64,000 nt of DNA from Albibacterium sp963696875 (lineage in GTDB: Bacteria > Bacteroidota > Bacteroidia > Sphingobacteriales > Sphingobacteriaceae): assembly GCA_963696875.1 (NCBI GenBank), contig CAVOLQ010000001.1, forward strand, positions 1-64,000, in the 5' to 3' direction. Every line of letters starts with the position of its first letter. The first letter of the stretch is position 1. The notes under the pieces were generated by a model. The model saw nothing but the letters and a program-made list of their open reading frames with translations, ran no database searches and had not been told where the DNA came from. The position numbers and the translations under genes were made by a program. Positions 18,846 through 27,053 of this stretch are shown here, piece by piece.

Positions 18846-20546
18846 TTATAAACCATCTCCATATTTATAAACACTGTTTATAGTAACAGGAAGTTTGCCT
18901 TTTGCTTCTATTTTATTTAACAAAACTTTTGCTCCCGCTTTTTGTAAGGTTGGATCGTTTTGGTAAGCGATTACCAACGCTTTGGCATCCTCAATTCCTG
19001 ATAAAGAAGTTAAAGAGTAAGGGTTTGCAAATACAAAAACGATGCTCTGATTAGCCGCAGCTGCAATAAACTCCTTGACATCATTATTGTAATTTAAAAT
19101 ACTCGCTGGTCTAATCCGAGAGTCATGTAGAGCAAGTACGATTTGACTGTAGTTTTTTAACTCTTCTGTTAAGTTTAAGATGTCTGCCTTGTTGGCATTG
19201 CTGGGAAGAATAAAACTTGTCGAGTTTACATATTCTTGCCCTACCTCTTTTTGAAAATTGGTAACCTCTGTAACGCCTACACTGATTAATGCCGTTTTTA
19301 CCGATGGATTTAAAGCTTTCATGGCACTTTCACTATTCAGTAAGGTTATGGCGTTATCCGCAAGCGTTTGATTTAATAACACAGCTTCACTGCGATGTAG
19401 ATCGGCAAAAAGGTTTAGAGTATCAACAGGTTTTAGTCTATCAAGCCCTAGCCAATATTTCGCTGCCAACACCTTTTTTACTCGAGCTTCAATGTCGTGC
19501 TTGTCTATTCTGTTCTTTCTTATTGCTTTGCGAACCATTTTTATAGCACGCTTGCTGTTTTGAGATAATTCTAGGATATCATTTCCAGCAATAATTGCGC
19601 GTACGTCTGCTTCTCCGTCCTTAAAGAATTTTACAACCCCGTTCATATCCATTGCATCTGTAAAAATTAGGCCTTTAAAGCCTAGTTCGTTTTTAAGAAT
19701 GTCAGTAACAATAGGTTTAGAAAGGGATGATGGAAGATTCGTTGTTGAATCTAAGCTTGGAATATTCATATGTGCAACCATTACTCCAGCTGCTCCTTGT
19801 TCTATAAGTTTTTTAAAGGGATACATTTCCAGTTCCTGAAGCCGTTGGGCTGAAAAATCCAACTTTGGTAAATCATAATGAGAATCCACATCGGTATCAC
19901 CATGACCAGGAAAGTGTTTTAGTGAAACTATAATTCCCTCATCCATCATACCCTTCATATAAGCACCTGCTTTTGAAGTTACATTTTCTTTGTTTTCCCC
20001 GAAAGAACGGTAGTTAATAACTGGGTTTTTAGGATTGTTGTTTATATCTACAACCGGAGCGAAGTTTACATTCAAACCTAAACGTTTGAAATCTTTAGCT
20101 ACCTCTTGGCCCATTTGATAAATTAAATCCTCGTTTTGAATTGCCCCTAAAGCCATTTGATATGGGTACGATAATGTAGAATCCGGCATTCTCATCCCTA
20201 ATCCCCATTCCCCATCCAATGCCATTAGTAATGGGACCTTAGATGCTTTTTGATATTCATTAATTAAATTGGCATGCCGAATTGGACCTCCTTGAAATAG
20301 GACAACACCACCAAGTTTCTCTTTTTTAATCACATTGGCCACAGAATCACTGTAAGCTTTCCCCAAATTAGTATGAGCGCGCACCATAAAAAGTTGTGCG
20401 ATTCTTTGATTTTTGTTTAGTTTTTTATAAACAGAATCAACCCATGTATGTTGAGAGTTTATAAATGGGATAAAGTCATTATTTTTCTGAGCACTTACGG
20501 AAAACGAAAAAGCAAGGGAAAGAAAAAGGGTTAGTTTATATTTCAT
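18846..20546 (-). CDS. Secreted GH3 beta-N-acetylhexosaminidase (NagZ-like)
   Basis: A 566-residue glycoside hydrolase family 3 protein. The signal peptide is about residues 1-19 (ending SVSAQ). The NagZ-type loop KHFPGHGDTDVDSHYDLP lies at 210-227, with the His/Asp that acts as acid/base in this subgroup. The nucleophile Asp297 is in IFTDAMDMNG. After the barrel a second alpha/beta domain follows (about 400-560). Many Bacteroidota relatives carry an extra C-terminal serine-hydrolase domain of about 400 residues; this one ends at the boundary, without it. The role is removal of GlcNAc from peptidoglycan or other glycans outside the cytoplasm. No operon partner is visible. Confidence 0.9.
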   Translation of the reverse strand: MKYKLTLFLSLAFSFSVSAQKNNDFIPFINSQHTWVDSVYKKLNKNQRIAQLFMVRAHTNLGKAYSDSVANVIKKEKLGGVVLFQGGPIRHANLINEYQKASKVPLLMALDGEWGLGMRMPDSTLSYPYQMALGAIQNEDLIYQMGQEVAKDFKRLGLNVNFAPVVDINNNPKNPVINYRSFGENKENVTSKAGAYMKGMMDEGIIVSLKHFPGHGDTDVDSHYDLPKLDFSAQRLQELEMYPFKKLIEQGAAGVMVAHMNIPSLDSTTNLPSSLSKPIVTDILKNELGFKGLIFTDAMDMNGVVKFFKDGEADVRAIIAGNDILELSQNSKRAIKMVRKAIRKNRIDKHDIEARVKKVLAAKYWLGLDRLKPVDTLNLFADLHRSEAVLLNQTLADNAITLLNSESAMKALNPSVKTALISVGVTEVTNFQKEVGQEYVNSTSFILPSNANKADILNLTEELKNYSQIVLALHDSRIRPASILNYNNDVKEFIAAAANQSIVFVFANPYSLTSLSGIEDAKALVIAYQNDPTLQKAGAKVLLNKIEAKGKLPVTINSVYKYGDGL

Positions 20547-20860
20547 TTTGATGATTGTTAAATAATCAGCAAATATAAGGAGCTTTACTTAATTGTTTGT
20601 GCTTTCAATGAAACCATCATGAATTTTGCAGAATCCATATGCTAAATTAGATTAGTGAACAATCTTTGACATGTAGGCCAAAATAACTATATTAAAATAA
20701 TGACTGCATCGCCCTTGAGTAAATAGAATATTATTTATAACCTTAATCATTGTTTTTTCAAAAAATAGATTGATTTAGGCACTGTATTCTTATTTAACGA
20801 TGAGAAATGCTATCATATTTTCATTCATATAAGGACTTTTTAAAAAATCTATTAAAATTA
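20547..20860. other. Intergenic region upstream of the arginine operon promoter
   Basis: About 310 AT-rich bases between the divergent GH3 gene and the arginine operon promoter. I see no gene, repeat or RNA fold here beyond presumed promoter elements for the GH3 gene. Confidence 0.5.
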
Positions 20861-20893
20861 TTTGTAATATTTATTTTTTAATTCCTACATTTG
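20861..20893 (+). promoter_or_regulatory. Bacteroidota-type promoter of the arginine operon
   Basis: TTTG at 20861-20864 and TACATTTG at 20886-20893 match both the -33 and -7 (TAnnTTTG) consensus, with a 21-base spacer. Transcription would start near 20900, only about 20 bases before the leader-peptide ATG. It is the best promoter in the window. Confidence 0.8.
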
Positions 20894-20920
20894 TTGTCTT
20901 ATTCATTACCAAATTAGACG

Positions 20921-21028
20921 ATGAACATTAAGAAGTTGAATTTAAGCACCAATACAGCAGACCATAAACATGGCTTGTCTTCACCTGCTTTTTATAATCG
21001 ACGACGACCCCTGATGCCTCGGGCTTAA
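20921..21028 (+). CDS. Arginine operon leader peptide (35 residues)
   Basis: A short frame from ATG at 20921 to TAA at 21026-21028, starting MNIKKLNLST and ending NRRRPLMPRA. Three CGA arginine codons in a row (20999-21007) and a further CGG give four Arg among the last nine residues, placed right before an arginine biosynthesis operon and right after its promoter. This is the layout of ribosome-mediated attenuation control peptides. No domain and no signal peptide are present. The reading is inferred from position and codon content. Confidence 0.75.
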   Translation: MNIKKLNLSTNTADHKHGLSSPAFYNRRRPLMPRA

Positions 21029-21071
21029 GAACGGCACTCTCCAAGGCAAATTAGCAAGTCCGGCTAATTGC
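21018..21071 (+). promoter_or_regulatory. Putative arginine attenuator RNA structures
   Basis: Two competing pairings can be drawn by eye. One is a hairpin GCAAATTAGC (21046-21055) with GCTAATTGC (21063-21071), one bulged A and the loop AAGTCCG. The other pairs TCGGGCTT (21018-21025, the end of the leader frame) with AAGTCCGG (21056-21063, the loop of the first hairpin) through 8 pairs including two G-U. A ribosome stalled on the Arg codons would leave 21018-21025 free; one reaching the stop codon would cover it. No U-run follows the hairpin, so the terminating step is not clear. Confidence 0.4.
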
Positions 21072-21151
21072 TAAATCTCATCATTAATTCGTACATCAAC
21101 ATATAGGTAGCTCATTTTGGGTTATTTAATAGATTATCTGCTTTTAAAAAA

Positions 21152-21844
21152 ATGCAATTTTCAGATTTTATTTTTGTCCAAGCTACAGAAAGTCATGCTA
21201 AATACGCAGACCTCATCTGTAACGAAATGGCCGAATCGGCTAAAGCACGTGGAACAGGTATAGCTCGTCGTACACCCGAATATTTAACGAGAAAAATGGA
21301 AGAGGGCAAGGCCGTTATTAGTCTCTATAAAGATGGAACCTGGGCAGGTTTTTGCTATATAGAGACCTTCAGTCACGGTGAATATGTAGCTCATTCTGGA
21401 CTAATTGTGAACCCTCAATTCCGTAAATATGGAATCGCGAAAACAATTAAGAAAAAAGTCTTCGACCTTTCTAGAAGCAAGTATCCTAAAGCGAAAGTCT
21501 TCGGATTAACAACTGGTTTGGCCGTTATGAAAATAAATTCAGACCTGGGCTATGAGCCCGTTACTTATTCTGAACTCACTCAGGATGATGAATTTTGGAA
21601 AGGCTGCCAAAGTTGTGTAAATTATGAAATTTTACAGATGAAAGGGAGGAAAAACTGCATGTGTACAGCAATGCTTTGGGATCCAGTTGAAAAAGAAAAA
21701 GAAATTAGGGAGAAAATTCAACATAAAGCGGAAGTAAAGGAGCGCTTAAAGCGAATTACTAAGAAGTCTTCTTTGTTTAGCAAATTAAAGAAAACAATCG
21801 GCCGTTCAACTAAAATGCTGTTTGCAGCCATTCCCCTGAATTAA
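21152..21844 (+). CDS. GNAT N-acyltransferase, presumed first step of arginine synthesis
   Basis: A 230-residue GNAT protein. The acyl-CoA-binding region is around residues 85-105 (GLIVNPQFRKYGIAKTIKKKV, the R/Q-x-x-G-x-G/A-type loop), followed by VFGLTTGLAVMKINSDLGYEPV. The C-terminus has four Cys (GCQSCVNYEILQ and KNCMC) and a basic tail. It is the first gene after the leader and 28 bases before argG. No ArgA or ArgJ is present, so this enzyme probably acylates glutamate's amino group, with acetyl- or, given the downstream carbamoyltransferase, succinyl-CoA. The family is certain; the reaction is inferred from context. Confidence 0.82.
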   Translation: MQFSDFIFVQATESHAKYADLICNEMAESAKARGTGIARRTPEYLTRKMEEGKAVISLYKDGTWAGFCYIETFSHGEYVAHSGLIVNPQFRKYGIAKTIKKKVFDLSRSKYPKAKVFGLTTGLAVMKINSDLGYEPVTYSELTQDDEFWKGCQSCVNYEILQMKGRKNCMCTAMLWDPVEKEKEIREKIQHKAEVKERLKRITKKSSLFSKLKKTIGRSTKMLFAAIPLN

Positions 21845-21872
21845 GTTACTTAAATTAGAGAAAAGATAAATA

Positions 21873-23069
21873 ATGAGCAAAAGAAAAGTAGTATTAGCAT
21901 TTAGTGGAGGTTTAGATACCTCATACTGTGCTGTATATTTAAGTAAAGAGCTGGACTTCGAAGTTCACTCGGTAGTAGTGAATACCGGCGGATTTTCAGA
22001 ATCAGAATTAGAGCAAATAGAAAAACGAGCCTATGAGTTAGGAGTAACTTCTCATGCTTGTGTGGATGAAACTGAAAATTATTATGATAGCAGTATTAAA
22101 TACTTGATTTTTGGTAATGTACTTAAAAATGCCAGTTATCCACTTTCTGTTAGTGCAGAACGGGTTTCACAAGCTACGGCAATTGCTCATTATGTAAAAA
22201 AGATTGGTGCAGATGCGGTTGCCCATGGAAGTACAGGTGCTGGAAATGATCAAGTTCGTTTCGATATGATTTTTAATATCATCATTCCAGAGGCAGAAAT
22301 CATAACCCCTATTAGGGATATGAAATTAAGTAGGGAGGATGAAATTAAATATTTGCACAGCCATGGTGTAGAATACAGTGCAAATAAGGCGGTTTATTCC
22401 ATTAATAAAGGATTATGGGGAACTTCTGTTGGGGGGAAAGAAACTCTAAACTCTCGGGATACCTTGCCTGAAGAGGCTTGGCCAACTCCAGTCACTGGTA
22501 AAGAAGTTAAAACCATTTCCATTGAATTTGAGAAAGGCGAACCCTTTGCCCTTAATGATGAGCGCCTTAGCCCTGTCGAATTGATTCAAAAACTTCAAGC
22601 GCTTGCTCAACCTTATGGAATTGGAAGAGATATTCACGTCGGCGACACGATTATCGGAATTAAGGGAAGAGTTGGCTTTGAGGCAGCCGCTCCGGTCTTA
22701 ATCATCAAAGCTCATCATCTTTTGGAAAAACACACGTTAACAAAATGGCAATTAAGCTGGAAAGATCAGCTTTCTTCTTTTTATGGTAATTGGTTGCATG
22801 AAGGGCAATTCCATGATCCTGTAATGCGGGATATTGAGGCCTACCTTACTAATTCACAGAAGTATGTAAGCGGTAAAGTATTCATAGAAATCCATCCTTA
22901 CCGCTTTAATATTCTTGGTATTGAGTCGGAAAATGATCTAATGTCTAATAAGTTTGGAAGCTATGGCGAGATGAATAGTGCTTGGAGCGGTGAAGACGTT
23001 AAAGGGTTCTCAAAGATCTTCGGTAATCAGGTAATGATCTGGAATAAAGTAAATAAGGGAGATTTATAA
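21873..23069 (+). CDS. argG: Argininosuccinate synthase
   Basis: A 398-residue enzyme that joins citrulline and aspartate with ATP to make argininosuccinate, cytoplasmic. The N-terminal PP-loop AFSGGLDTSYC (residues 9-19) is the N-type ATP pyrophosphatase signature. Further conserved stretches are AHGSTGAGNDQVRFD (about 126-140) and YSINKGLWGTSVGGKE (about 172-187). The length equals the family's. Its TAA overlaps the argC ATG by one base, so the two are translationally coupled. Confidence 0.97.
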   Translation: MSKRKVVLAFSGGLDTSYCAVYLSKELDFEVHSVVVNTGGFSESELEQIEKRAYELGVTSHACVDETENYYDSSIKYLIFGNVLKNASYPLSVSAERVSQATAIAHYVKKIGADAVAHGSTGAGNDQVRFDMIFNIIIPEAEIITPIRDMKLSREDEIKYLHSHGVEYSANKAVYSINKGLWGTSVGGKETLNSRDTLPEEAWPTPVTGKEVKTISIEFEKGEPFALNDERLSPVELIQKLQALAQPYGIGRDIHVGDTIIGIKGRVGFEAAAPVLIIKAHHLLEKHTLTKWQLSWKDQLSSFYGNWLHEGQFHDPVMRDIEAYLTNSQKYVSGKVFIEIHPYRFNILGIESENDLMSNKFGSYGEMNSAWSGEDVKGFSKIFGNQVMIWNKVNKGDL

Positions 23070-24067
23070 TGAGTTTATTAGAGGATAATAAGGTAGTTAG
23101 GGTTGGAGTAGTTGGTTCTGCGGGATATACCGGCGGGGAATTAATCCGAATATTAATTAATCATCCTGCGGCTAAAATTGTTTTTGCGCATAGCGGCAGC
23201 AATGCTGGAAAATCAGTCGCATCAGTACATAATGATTTATTAGGTGATACTGACTTGTTGTTTTCGGCTACATTAAGTGATGATATTGATGTATTGTTTT
23301 TATGTGTAGGGCATGGAAATGCTCGCATTTTCTTAGAACATAATGCAGTTGCAGATCATGTTAAGATCATAGATTTAAGTCAGGATTTCCGTTTAGAGAA
23401 AAACTCCTTGTTTCAAAACAAAGAGTTCGTTTACGGGCTTCCAGAACTGCAGAGAGAGAAGATACGAAGTGCGCGATATATTGCCAACCCTGGTTGTTTT
23501 GCCAGTAACATCGAATTAGCCCTATTACCTTTAGCGGCGGCAAATCAATTGAGTGGGGAAGTTCATGTAAATGCGACAACCGGTTCAACAGGTGCGGGGC
23601 AACAACCTTCATTAACCAGCCATTTTAGTTGGCGTGATAGTAATTTGTCCGTTTATAAAGCGTTTTCCCATCAACATTTGGAAGAAATAGGCGAAACACT
23701 TTCGAAGCAGTCAACTATAAAGCCTAAGATCAATTTTATTCCCCAAAGAGGCGCTTTTGCAAGAGGGATATTCGCTTCAATTTATTTACTTTGTGAATTG
23801 GGGCTTGAGGATGCATATCAACTTTATGAAAGTTACTATCATTCGCATCCCTTTACACATATTAGCAGAGAAAATATTGATTTAAAACAGGTAGTGAATA
23901 CCAATAAGTGTTTGATCCATCTTGAGAAGCATGATGGTTACCTATTTATTGTTAGCATTCTTGATAATCTCTTAAAAGGAGCGAGCGGAGCGGCTGTACA
24001 AAATATGAATCTATTATTTGATTTGGAAGAAAACGCGGGTCTACGGCTTAAGGCAAGTGCTTTTTAA
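23069..24067 (+). CDS. argC: N-acyl-gamma-glutamyl-phosphate reductase
   Basis: A 332-residue NADPH-dependent dehydrogenase, second reduction step of the pathway (acyl-glutamyl phosphate to the semialdehyde). The nucleotide-binding GVVGSAGYTGGELIRIL opens the protein. The catalytic cysteine is in IANPGCFASNIELALLPL (about residue 144) and the conserved His lies in FIPQRGAFARGI and neighbouring segments. It overlaps argG by one base and is 41 bases before argD. Confidence 0.96.
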   Translation: MSLLEDNKVVRVGVVGSAGYTGGELIRILINHPAAKIVFAHSGSNAGKSVASVHNDLLGDTDLLFSATLSDDIDVLFLCVGHGNARIFLEHNAVADHVKIIDLSQDFRLEKNSLFQNKEFVYGLPELQREKIRSARYIANPGCFASNIELALLPLAAANQLSGEVHVNATTGSTGAGQQPSLTSHFSWRDSNLSVYKAFSHQHLEEIGETLSKQSTIKPKINFIPQRGAFARGIFASIYLLCELGLEDAYQLYESYYHSHPFTHISRENIDLKQVVNTNKCLIHLEKHDGYLFIVSILDNLLKGASGAAVQNMNLLFDLEENAGLRLKASAF

Positions 24068-24108
24068 ATTTTTACTAAGTACAAAATCATAGTATTAAAT
24101 TTCAAAAA

Positions 24109-25242
24109 ATGAAACTTTTTAATGTTTACCCACTCAATCCCATCGAAATTGTTAGTGCTAAAGGATCAGCAGTTTGGGATAAAGAAGGGAATGAATATTT
24201 AGACATGTATGGTGGGCATGCCGTTATTTCTATTGGCCATACCCATCCGCATTATGTGAAACGAATTTCTGATCAATTAAATAAAATTGGTTTTTATTCC
24301 AATTCGGTCGAGATTCCCTTACAGCAAACTTTTGCAGATCTGTTGGGCGCAATTTCTGGCAAAGATGATTATCAATTATTTTTATGCAATTCAGGTGCTG
24401 AAGCAAATGAAAATGCATTGAAGTTAGCTTCTTTTTACAACAAACGGAAAAAAGTAATAGCTTTTAGCGGCGCTTTCCATGGCCGTACTTCTCTAGCCGT
24501 AGGATGTACGGATAATCCTAAAATACAGGCTTCGGTGAATGTCCACGATGTGTTATTTCTTCCTTTTAACGATGAAGGAGCACTGGAGCAAGCTTTCAAA
24601 GATTTCGGGAATGAAATTTCTTCTGTGATTATAGAAAGCATCCAAGGAGTTGGCGGGATTAGAGAGGCTACACCTACTTTTTTGCAAAAGATTAGAGCCC
24701 TAACTTCTAAATACGATGCTGTCTTTATTGCGGATGAAGTACAATGTGGATACGGGCGTACTGGCAAGTTTTTTGCTCAAGATTTTTCGGGTGTCGAAGC
24801 TGATATTTATACCATGGCGAAAGGCATGGGAAATGGATTCCCAATTGGAGGCATCATTATTTCTCCAGAATTTGAAGCGTGGCACGGTATGTTGGGGACC
24901 ACTTTTGGGGGGAATCATTTAGCTTGCGCAGCGGGTATAGCGGTTGTTGAAGTTATGAAACAAGAAAGTCTACTGGTTAATGCTGCAGAAAATGGAGCTT
25001 ATTTAATTGATGAGTTAAAGAGATTCGATAAAATTAAGGAAGTCCGTGGAAAAGGATTAATAATAGGTATTGAGCTCCCAGAAGAATTGAATCGGGTTAG
25101 AAAAGATTTGCTATCTAAAGATAGGATTTTTACAGGCGAAGCCAAGCCCAATGTGATTCGATTATTACCTTCTTTAGCAATTTCAAAAAACTGTGTCGAT
25201 CACTTTTTAGAAAGCTTCAGTAATCGATTAAAGGAATTTTAA
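24109..25242 (+). CDS. argD: N-acylornithine aminotransferase
   Basis: A 377-residue class III PLP aminotransferase that converts N-acylglutamate semialdehyde to N-acylornithine with glutamate as amino donor. Recognisable are NSGAEANENALKLA (PLP phosphate site), AFHGRTSLAVG, IADEVQCGYGRTGKFFA (Asp holding the PLP ring nitrogen) and YTMAKGMGNGFPIGG with the Schiff-base Lys. The length is normal. Fifth gene of the operon if the leader peptide is counted. Confidence 0.96.
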   Translation: MKLFNVYPLNPIEIVSAKGSAVWDKEGNEYLDMYGGHAVISIGHTHPHYVKRISDQLNKIGFYSNSVEIPLQQTFADLLGAISGKDDYQLFLCNSGAEANENALKLASFYNKRKKVIAFSGAFHGRTSLAVGCTDNPKIQASVNVHDVLFLPFNDEGALEQAFKDFGNEISSVIIESIQGVGGIREATPTFLQKIRALTSKYDAVFIADEVQCGYGRTGKFFAQDFSGVEADIYTMAKGMGNGFPIGGIIISPEFEAWHGMLGTTFGGNHLACAAGIAVVEVMKQESLLVNAAENGAYLIDELKRFDKIKEVRGKGLIIGIELPEELNRVRKDLLSKDRIFTGEAKPNVIRLLPSLAISKNCVDHFLESFSNRLKEF

Positions 25243-25274
25243 ATAAAGGTTGAATGATCATAAAAAAATATTGA

Positions 25275-26237
25275 ATGAACAAATTCTTTTCTATTTCTGA
25301 TGTTCCTAATTTAAAAGGAATTATTGATCAGGCAAAATATATTAAAGCAAATCCTTATGCTTTCGACCATTTGGGGAAACACAGAACCTTAGGGTTGATT
25401 TTCCTTAACCCTAGTCTTCGGACTCGTTTAAGTACACAAAAAGCTGCACTTAACCTAGGGATGAATGTCATGGTGATGAACATGGGCCAAGAGGGATGGG
25501 CGCTCGAAACTCAAGATGGAGTGGTTATGAATGGATCGAAGGCCGAACATATAAGAGAAGCTGCTGCGGTTATTGGAGAATATTGCGATATCGTAGGTCT
25601 GCGATCTTTCCCAAGCTTAAAAGACCGTGAAGATGATTATCGTGAAGATTTATTTAATAAATTTTCAGAGTTCTGCAAAGTTCCGATTATCAGTTTAGAG
25701 AGCGCTACTCGGCATCCCCTTCAAAGTTTTGCTGATCTATTGACTATTGAGGAGGAAAAACAGGCAGATAAACCTAAGGTCGTTTTGACTTGGGCACCAC
25801 ATGTTAAAGCGCTACCTCAGGCCGTACCTAACTCATTTTCTGAATGGATGTGTGCAGCACAGAAAGAAGGCATGCTCGACTTTACTATAGCGCATCCCGC
25901 AGGGTACGAATTAGCAAATGAATTTACAAAAGGTGCAAAGATTGTACACAACCAAGAAGATGCATTGCAGGATGCCGATTTCATTTATGTTAAAAACTGG
26001 TCGAGTTATACTCATTATGGAGAAATCCTTGAAGTAAAAGAAAACTGGATGCTTAACAATGAGAAGCTTAAGCAGACTAATCAAGCTAAGGTAATGCATT
26101 GTTTGCCAGTAAGACGGGATTTGGAGTTAGCTTCAGAAATATTAGATGGCCCGTCTTCTTTAGTAGTAAAAGAGGCTGGAAATCGCTTGTGGACAACGCA
26201 AACCGTCTTAAAAAACATGTTAGAAGGACTAATTTAA
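25275..26237 (+). CDS. argF': N-acylornithine carbamoyltransferase, probably N-succinylornithine type
   Basis: 320 residues of the AOTCase/SOTCase branch, which transfers carbamoyl to N-acylornithine giving N-acylcitrulline. Carbamoyl-phosphate motif NPSLRTR (46-51), HPLQSFADL and MHCLPVRR are present. The long N-acyl-binding loop reads NGSKAEHI. At the position where acetyl-specific enzymes have Glu (Glu92 in Xanthomonas) and the Bacteroides fragilis succinyl enzyme has Pro90, this protein has Ala90. Published swaps of that Glu to small residues favour N-succinylornithine, so succinyl substrate is the better guess. It is not a classic OTCase: no free-ornithine SMG loop was seen. Confidence 0.93.
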   Translation: MNKFFSISDVPNLKGIIDQAKYIKANPYAFDHLGKHRTLGLIFLNPSLRTRLSTQKAALNLGMNVMVMNMGQEGWALETQDGVVMNGSKAEHIREAAAVIGEYCDIVGLRSFPSLKDREDDYREDLFNKFSEFCKVPIISLESATRHPLQSFADLLTIEEEKQADKPKVVLTWAPHVKALPQAVPNSFSEWMCAAQKEGMLDFTIAHPAGYELANEFTKGAKIVHNQEDALQDADFIYVKNWSSYTHYGEILEVKENWMLNNEKLKQTNQAKVMHCLPVRRDLELASEILDGPSSLVVKEAGNRLWTTQTVLKNMLEGLI

Positions 26238-26241
26238 AAAA

Positions 26242-27030
26242 ATGGAACACCTAAGAATTATTAAGATTGGCGGCAATGTTATTGATCATCCAGAGCTTTT
26301 AGAAAACTTTTTGCAGGATTTCTCAAAACTGAAAGGCGCTAAGATCTTAATTCATGGAGGTGGAAAATTGGCTAATAGATTAGCCTCAGATTTAGGCTAT
26401 GAAGCGAAATTGGTGGACGGTAGAAGAATTACTGATGAAAAGACCTTGGAAATAGTAACCATGGTTTATGCTGGTTTGGTCAATAAAAATATAGTGGCCA
26501 AGCTACAAGCCAAAAAATGCAATGCATTAGGTCTGTCCGGCGCTGATGGCAATTCAATACAAGCCGTAAAAAGACCAGTGAAAGATATTGATTATGGATT
26601 TGTAGGAGATATTCCTTCGGATGCAGTAAATATTAGCTTATTAACGAAGTTTCTTTCCGATGGCTTTGTACCTGTCTTTTCCGCAATTATGCATGATGGA
26701 AATGGTCAGCTATTAAATACAAATGCAGATACAATCGCTTCGGCGCTGGCCATTGCATTATCTAGTTTATATAAAACGACTTTAATTTATTGCTTTGAGA
26801 AAAAAGGAGTTCTGAAGAATGTGAATGATGAAAATTCCCTAATTAAGGAAATTAAGTATTCATCCTTTAGTTCTCTTCAAGAGCAAGGGATAATTTCAGA
26901 GGGAATGATTCCTAAAATTCATAACTCTTTTGAAGCAATAAAGAAAGGCGTAGAGGAGGTTTTTATTGGTGCTTCTCATGACTTGGCATTATTAGAAACC
27001 GAAAGTTTTGGTACTAAATTATTGAAATAA
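26242..27030 (+). CDS. argB: N-acylglutamate kinase
   Basis: A 262-residue amino-acid kinase that phosphorylates N-acylglutamate at the gamma carboxylate. The nucleotide loop IKIGGNVI, ILIHGGGKLANRLA, LVDGRRITDEKTLEIV (substrate-binding) and NTNADTIASALAIAL (catalytic Asp region) are all in place. It follows argF' by only 4 bases. It is the short, unregulated type without the N-terminal helix of arginine-inhibited kinases, which leaves regulation to the leader or to the first enzyme. Confidence 0.95.
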   Translation: MEHLRIIKIGGNVIDHPELLENFLQDFSKLKGAKILIHGGGKLANRLASDLGYEAKLVDGRRITDEKTLEIVTMVYAGLVNKNIVAKLQAKKCNALGLSGADGNSIQAVKRPVKDIDYGFVGDIPSDAVNISLLTKFLSDGFVPVFSAIMHDGNGQLLNTNADTIASALAIALSSLYKTTLIYCFEKKGVLKNVNDENSLIKEIKYSSFSSLQEQGIISEGMIPKIHNSFEAIKKGVEEVFIGASHDLALLETESFGTKLLK

Positions 27031-27053
27031 TTTTAATATAAAAGCGGATCATT

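Noticed and set aside
21046..21071. Hairpin after the arginine leader as a standard intrinsic terminator
   Set aside because: It is followed by TAAATCTCATC rather than a U tract, so it is reported only as a possible attenuator structure.
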